A stretch of DNA of 64,000 bases from Methanocorpusculum sp. (GTDB taxonomy: Archaea > Halobacteriota > Methanomicrobia > Methanomicrobiales > Methanocorpusculaceae): positions 62,001 to 126,000 of the forward strand of contig JAFQTT010000004.1 in the NCBI GenBank assembly GCA_017408885.1, read 5' to 3'. The position numbers were made by a program, and so were the translations under genes. How positions within the stretch are numbered: position 1 is the stretch's first letter; each line of letters opens with the position of its first letter. The notes under the pieces are model-generated. The model worked only from the letters and a program-made list of their open reading frames with translations, was not told the origin of the DNA and did no database searches. Of this stretch, positions 59,409 to 64,000 are shown in pieces.

Positions 59409-62400
59409 ATGAGCAACTTCCAATATCTAACTGAAAACCCAAGATACAAGCTCTTCGCCGCAGCAGCCCTGGACGCAGAAAACCTACTTGAACTCTCCCC
59501 TGCCATGTCTGCCGCTGCCTCCCGCAAAGCCTTAGAGCTTGCCGTCAAATGGGTATATGCCGCAGACAAAAGCCTAAGCGAACCATACAGAGACAACATA
59601 CAGGCACTCATCCACGAACCAAGCTTCCGCTTCGCAGTCGACCGCTCAACCTGGCAGGTTCTTCCCTACATCATCAAACTCGGAAACATAGCCGTCCACA
59701 CAGAAAAACAAATCAACAGAACAGACGCAGTAAACTCATTATCAGCCCTCTTCCACTTCATCCAATGGATAGACTGCGTCTATGGAGAAACATACACCAG
59801 AAGAACCTTCGACGAAAAGAAAATACCAAAAGGAAACAACCAGGACATAATCAACTCCCACACCGAAACACTCAAACAAAAAGAAAACGAAATCGAAACC
59901 CTCCAAAAACAGATTGAAGCACTAGCAGAAGAATACGCAGCCTTCAAAAAAGAAAACACCAAATCCAGAAAAATCCCAACATTCGACACATCCGAATTTG
60001 CAACCCGCAAAAAATACATCGACGTAGACCTAAAACTTCGGGGATGGGAACTTGGAAACTCATGGCTTGAAGAAGTCGAAGTCGACTGCATGGCAGGAAT
60101 TAACGGACAATCCGGATATGCCGACTACGTACTATTCGGAAAAGACGGAAAACCGCTCGCCGTAGTCGAAGCAAAAAAATCCTGCAAAGACCCAAACATC
60201 GGAAGACAGCAGTGCAAACTCTACGCCGACAGCCTCGAAAGAAAATACGGAAGACGCCCTGCAATGTTTTACACCAACGGGTTTGAAACATACTTCTGGG
60301 ACGACCAGACAGCACCTCCAAGACAGGTCAGCTCCATCTTCTCACAGGCAGACCTCCAAAAACTCATAGACAGAAGAGAAGAAAAGAAAAACCCTGCATC
60401 TGTACCTGTAAACGACCAAATCACAAACAGATACTACCAGAAAGAAGCAATCAGAGCTGTCTGCGACAACTTCAGCAAAGGAAACAGAAAAAGCCTGCTT
60501 GTCATGGCAACCGGAACTGGAAAAACCAGAACCGCTGTAAGCATAGTCGACGTATTATCCAGAAGCGGACAGGTCTTAAACGTCCTCTTCTTAGCAGACA
60601 GAACCCCCTTAGTCGACCAGGCAGAAGAAGCATTCCAGAACAACTTACCCGAAATCTCACGCTGCAACCTGCTCAAAAACAAAAAAGACGAAACCGCAAG
60701 AATCGTCTTCTCCACATACCCAACCATCCTAAACACCATCGACCAGAACAAAGACGGAAAACCACACTTCAGCCCGGCACACTTCGACCTCATCATCTTA
60801 GACGAAGCACACCGAAGCATCTTCAAAAAATACAGAGCAATCTTCGACTACTTCGACGCATGTCTCTTAGGACTTACCGCAACACCAAAAGACGAAATCG
60901 ACAGAAACACCTATGACTTCTTCGAAACCGAACCGGATGTCCCGACATTCGCCTACGACTACGAAACAGCAGTCCACAAAGACCACTACTTAGTCCCGTA
61001 CTACAACATCGAAGTAAAAACCCAGTTCCTCGAAGAAGGAATCACCTACGACGAACTATCAGAAGAAGACAAAGAACGCTTCGAAGAAGACTTCACTGAA
61101 GACTATGGAGACACCGGATATATCCCGTCCAACGAACTCAACCGATTCATCTTCAACCAGAACACCGTTGACATCGTATTAACCGACCTGATGGAAAATG
61201 GAATCAAAATCGAAGGCGGCGACAAAATCGGAAAAACCATCATCTTCGCACAGAACAAAGAACACGCCCAGTTCATCATAGAACGCTTCGACAAACTCTA
61301 CCCGCAGTACAATGGTGTCTTTGCACGCAGAATCGTCCATGTAGACAACTACGCAAAAACACTCATCACAGACTTCAAACAACCGGAAAAAGTACCGCAG
61401 ATTGCAGTCTCCGTAGATATGATGGACACAGGAATTGACGTCCCCGAAGTCGTCAACCTCGTCTTCTTCAAAAAAGTCAAATCAAAAACAAAATTCTGGC
61501 AGATGATTGGAAGAGGAACCCGCCTATGTCCGGAACTTGAATGCGTAGACGGACAAAACGGAGAATACACCGGAAAGAAATACTTCTACATCTTCGACTA
61601 CTGCGGAAACTTCGCCTTCTTCCGTGAAAACCAGAACGGAATTGAAGGACACGAAGTCCATTCAGTAACCCAGGCCATCTTCGAAAAACAGCTCGACTTA
61701 ATCCAGGAACTTCAGTCAATAAACTTCGCAGATGAAAAACATCAGGCAATCAGACAGGAATTTATTGAAACCATAGTATCCCAGATACAGTCTCTAAACA
61801 CCGAAAAACCAACAGTACGCCTCAAATTAAAATACATCGAGAAATTCAAAAATCCGGAAATCTATGTAACCCTCTCAGAACAGGATAAAAGTGAACTGAA
61901 AAAACACTTAAGCGGACTTATCTGCAATCCGGAAACTGATGAATATGCAAAACGCTTTGACAATCTCATTTATGGATTTATGCTGTCACTGACTATCTCA
62001 TCACCGGCAGTGAAAACATACTTCAAGAGACTAAATGAAACAGCAGAAGCCCTTGGAAAGCGTATTACAGTTCCGCAGATTAAAGAGAAGATTGCATTAA
62101 TCAAAGAAATATCTGAAGAGACAAACGCAAAGAAATTCACAATACCATACCTGGACTACATAAGAGAAAACCTCCGTTCCTTAATCCAGTTCTTAATTGA
62201 CGAAGGAACGGAAAAACAGAGAATCTATACTAACCTGAAAGACATTGTAATTGACAGATTCACCTGCGGTGAAGCCCCTGTCTCATACAACTTTGAAAAT
62301 TACAAAAAGAAAGTCAACAGATACATCGAAGAGCACAAAGATGACTTCACCATCTGGAAACTAAGAAACAACCAGAAACTCGATGCAGAAGACTATCAGA

Positions 62401-62747
62401 ATTTAGAGGAAATCTTCACCAAAGAGCTTGGAACGTTGGAAGATTACAAGAAAGAGTATGGAGAGACACCATTTGGATTGCTTATTCGAAGAATCGCAAA
62501 AATGGATAGAGGGGCCGCCCTTGAAGCATTCTCTGAATTTATCAATAAACACAACTTAAACCAGTCTCAGATTGTTTTTGTTGAGAAAGTCATAGACTAT
62601 GTAGTCGAAAACGGCTATCTTGAACCAGGAGATTTGATGAAACCTCCATTCGACAAACCGCAGAATTTCATGAAGCTGTTTTTCGGTCAGGAACAGAGAG
62701 AAATTTATCAGCTGATTGTCTCAATTAAGAACAATGCTTTAGTCTGA
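59409..62747 (+). CDS. hsdR: Type I restriction-modification system, restriction/translocase subunit
   Basis: The 1112-residue protein has a helical DUF4145-like N-terminus (1-120), a coiled coil (about 158-185), a nuclease domain with GYADYVLFG near 234 and VVEAKKS near 249-255 (D...ExK), SF2 helicase motifs MATGTGKTRTA near 364, LDEAHRS near 462, LTATPKDE near 489, QMIGRGTRL near 698, and a helical C-terminus. It moves along and cleaves unmethylated DNA with HsdM and HsdS. It is separated from them by the Fic gene. Codons are A- and C-rich, opposite to hsdM. Confidence 0.95.
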   Translation: MSNFQYLTENPRYKLFAAAALDAENLLELSPAMSAAASRKALELAVKWVYAADKSLSEPYRDNIQALIHEPSFRFAVDRSTWQVLPYIIKLGNIAVHTEKQINRTDAVNSLSALFHFIQWIDCVYGETYTRRTFDEKKIPKGNNQDIINSHTETLKQKENEIETLQKQIEALAEEYAAFKKENTKSRKIPTFDTSEFATRKKYIDVDLKLRGWELGNSWLEEVEVDCMAGINGQSGYADYVLFGKDGKPLAVVEAKKSCKDPNIGRQQCKLYADSLERKYGRRPAMFYTNGFETYFWDDQTAPPRQVSSIFSQADLQKLIDRREEKKNPASVPVNDQITNRYYQKEAIRAVCDNFSKGNRKSLLVMATGTGKTRTAVSIVDVLSRSGQVLNVLFLADRTPLVDQAEEAFQNNLPEISRCNLLKNKKDETARIVFSTYPTILNTIDQNKDGKPHFSPAHFDLIILDEAHRSIFKKYRAIFDYFDACLLGLTATPKDEIDRNTYDFFETEPDVPTFAYDYETAVHKDHYLVPYYNIEVKTQFLEEGITYDELSEEDKERFEEDFTEDYGDTGYIPSNELNRFIFNQNTVDIVLTDLMENGIKIEGGDKIGKTIIFAQNKEHAQFIIERFDKLYPQYNGVFARRIVHVDNYAKTLITDFKQPEKVPQIAVSVDMMDTGIDVPEVVNLVFFKKVKSKTKFWQMIGRGTRLCPELECVDGQNGEYTGKKYFYIFDYCGNFAFFRENQNGIEGHEVHSVTQAIFEKQLDLIQELQSINFADEKHQAIRQEFIETIVSQIQSLNTEKPTVRLKLKYIEKFKNPEIYVTLSEQDKSELKKHLSGLICNPETDEYAKRFDNLIYGFMLSLTISSPAVKTYFKRLNETAEALGKRITVPQIKEKIALIKEISEETNAKKFTIPYLDYIRENLRSLIQFLIDEGTEKQRIYTNLKDIVIDRFTCGEAPVSYNFENYKKKVNRYIEEHKDDFTIWKLRNNQKLDAEDYQNLEEIFTKELGTLEDYKKEYGETPFGLLIRRIAKMDRGAALEAFSEFINKHNLNQSQIVFVEKVIDYVVENGYLEPGDLMKPPFDKPQNFMKLFFGQEQREIYQLIVSIKNNALV

Positions 62748-62860
62748 TATTCTTTTAAATTACTGCGGGAAGCGGGCATGAACCCAAACCCGAAACACCC
62801 TCTCCATTCAATACCCATCACAGATATTTTATCCTAATACAGCAAAAATAATTAAACATT

Positions 62861-64000
62861 ATGAACGACGCCGAGGTTCTGATGAATCCTAACGACTTAG
62901 TACAGTTCCTGAAAAAGAGTCCAGAGTACTTCACAAAGGATGACATCATCCGCTTCTGCGAAGAAAATGCCATCGAAATGGTAAACTTCCACTATGCAGC
63001 AGCTGACGGAAAACTCAAGACACTGAACTTTGTCATCTCTTCCAAAGAATACTTAGACACCATTCTCTCTGACGGAGAGCGTGTTGACGGAAGCAACATC
63101 TTCCCGTTCATCGAAGCAGGAAGCTCTGACTTATACGTCATCCCGCGTTACGCAACCGCATTTGTCGATCCGTTTGCAGAAACCCCAACCCTTGGAATTC
63201 TCTGTTCCTACTACGACAACACCGGAAAACCGCTCACCTCCGCACCAGAATACATTTTATCCCAGGCTGCAGCAGCATTCCGCAAAAACACCGGAATGGA
63301 CTTCAAGTGCTTAGGAGAACTTGAGTACTACGTCATCTGCGACCAGGACGACTTCTACCCGGGACGCGACCAGAAAGGCTACCACGAATCTGCCCCGTTC
63401 TGCAAATTCGAAGAGATGCGTGTCGAAGCCATGCGCTTAATTGCCAAAGCAGGCGGTAAAATCAAGTACGGTCACTCTGAAGTCGGATGCTTCACCAAAG
63501 ACGGCCTCTACTACGAACAGCACGAAATCGAGTTCCTCCCGGTCGACCCGAGACTTGCTGTCGAAGAACTCATCCTCGCAAAGTGGATTCTCAGAAACCT
63601 TGGAAACCAGTACGGCGTCACTGTTTCCTACGCACCAAAGATTACTGTCGGCAAAGCAGGCTCTGGAATGCACTTCCACATGATGGCAGAAAAGAACGGC
63701 AAGAACGTCATGATTAAAGACGGCGTCTTATCTGACATCGCAAAGCGCATGATTGCAGGAATTCTCGATGTCGGAGACGCAGTAACCGCCTTTGGAAACA
63801 CAATTCCGACCTCCTACCTCCGCTTAGTCCCGCACCAGGAAGCCCCGACCTACATCTGCTGGGGAGACAGAAACCGCTCTGTCGTTGTCCGTGTCCCGCT
63901 TGGATGGACCGGCTCTTCCGACATGGCAGCAGAAGCAAACTTCGGCCTCAAGAGAAAGGCAGACAAGATTTGCAAGCAGACATTCGAATACCGCGTAGCA
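62861..64000 (+). CDS. glnA: Glutamine synthetase (3' end outside window)
   Basis: The visible 380 residues contain the beta-grasp N-terminus, GELEYYVICDQDDFYPG near 147-163, EVGCFTKDGLYYEQHEIEFLP near 207-227 (metal-binding Glu residues), GSGMHFHMMAEKNGKN near 267-282, and RLVPHQEAPTYICWGDRNRS near 324-343 (substrate and ATP contact). It forms glutamine from glutamate, ammonia and ATP. ATG at 62861 starts MNDAEVLMNPNDLVQFLKKS. Codons are C-rich, as in the other highly expressed genes. The last residues are beyond 64000. Confidence 0.95.
   Translation, partial: MNDAEVLMNPNDLVQFLKKSPEYFTKDDIIRFCEENAIEMVNFHYAAADGKLKTLNFVISSKEYLDTILSDGERVDGSNIFPFIEAGSSDLYVIPRYATAFVDPFAETPTLGILCSYYDNTGKPLTSAPEYILSQAAAAFRKNTGMDFKCLGELEYYVICDQDDFYPGRDQKGYHESAPFCKFEEMRVEAMRLIAKAGGKIKYGHSEVGCFTKDGLYYEQHEIEFLPVDPRLAVEELILAKWILRNLGNQYGVTVSYAPKITVGKAGSGMHFHMMAEKNGKNVMIKDGVLSDIAKRMIAGILDVGDAVTAFGNTIPTSYLRLVPHQEAPTYICWGDRNRSVVVRVPLGWTGSSDMAAEANFGLKRKADKICKQTFEYRVA

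Overview
The window is archaeal and comes from a methanogen. Direct markers are a two-subunit-type archaeal DNA polymerase D large subunit, RfcL, a 68-residue histone, type II (archaeal) GAPDH, an F420-dependent NADP reductase, an HdrA-like flavoprotein, two adjacent methanogenesis-marker genes, Trm1, an ADP-forming acetyl-CoA synthetase, AmrS, and two tRNA genes without an encoded CCA. Promoters look archaeal (TATA boxes 22-30 bp from leaderless or short-leader starts) and 3' ends carry oligo-T. The gene content fits Methanomicrobiales, perhaps a Methanocorpusculum-like organism; the genus is inference.

Layout. 1-4590: end of an MscS channel gene, a HEAT-repeat protein and polC in one tightly coupled operon, then tRNA-Leu. 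4490-7595 (minus): a VTC-domain / DUF4956 / CotH / 32-residue membrane peptide operon. 7869-18608: DUF2178-type membrane protein with an Xre regulator, gap, a WG-repeat/histidine-phosphatase fusion, npdG, a geranylgeranyl-reductase-family flavoprotein, rfcL (minus), and methanogenesis markers 2 and 4. 18781-27588: histone, then minus-strand DUF2193/DUF2180/aquaporin genes, an MFS pump, two small genes carrying a repeat element, and the gamma-carbonic-anhydrase / HdrA-like / MtnA / DUF116 operon. 27872-32040: a decaying surface-protein region. 32521-53070: mostly housekeeping (flavoproteins, tRNA-Arg, trm1, acetyl-CoA synthetase, uracil salvage, DUF362/FAD/GT2 operon, PhoU-like regulator, a PAPS-reductase/SufS fusion, a second MFS pump, TrmB-like regulator, FKBP, AmrS). 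53296-62747: a type I restriction-modification island (hsdM, hsdS, DUF2806, a membrane protein, Fic, hsdR). 62861-64000: glnA, cut by the window edge.

The most unusual signal is not a protein. A family of small GC-rich intergenic elements occurs at 8568-8665, 23442-23546, 23908-24017, 38478-38585 and 43346-43400. Four of the five are bounded by direct repeats of 18-25 bp with a period of 80-86 bp, and three of these repeats run across or touch the stop codon of the neighbouring gene. The cores share GTATGC...GCATGC and CTTAGC blocks around a hairpin whose sequence differs between copies but stays paired. Other signals are AATTACTAATAATT-type palindromes around the Fic gene, single-base lesions in surface-protein genes, and several small ORFs with good local signals.
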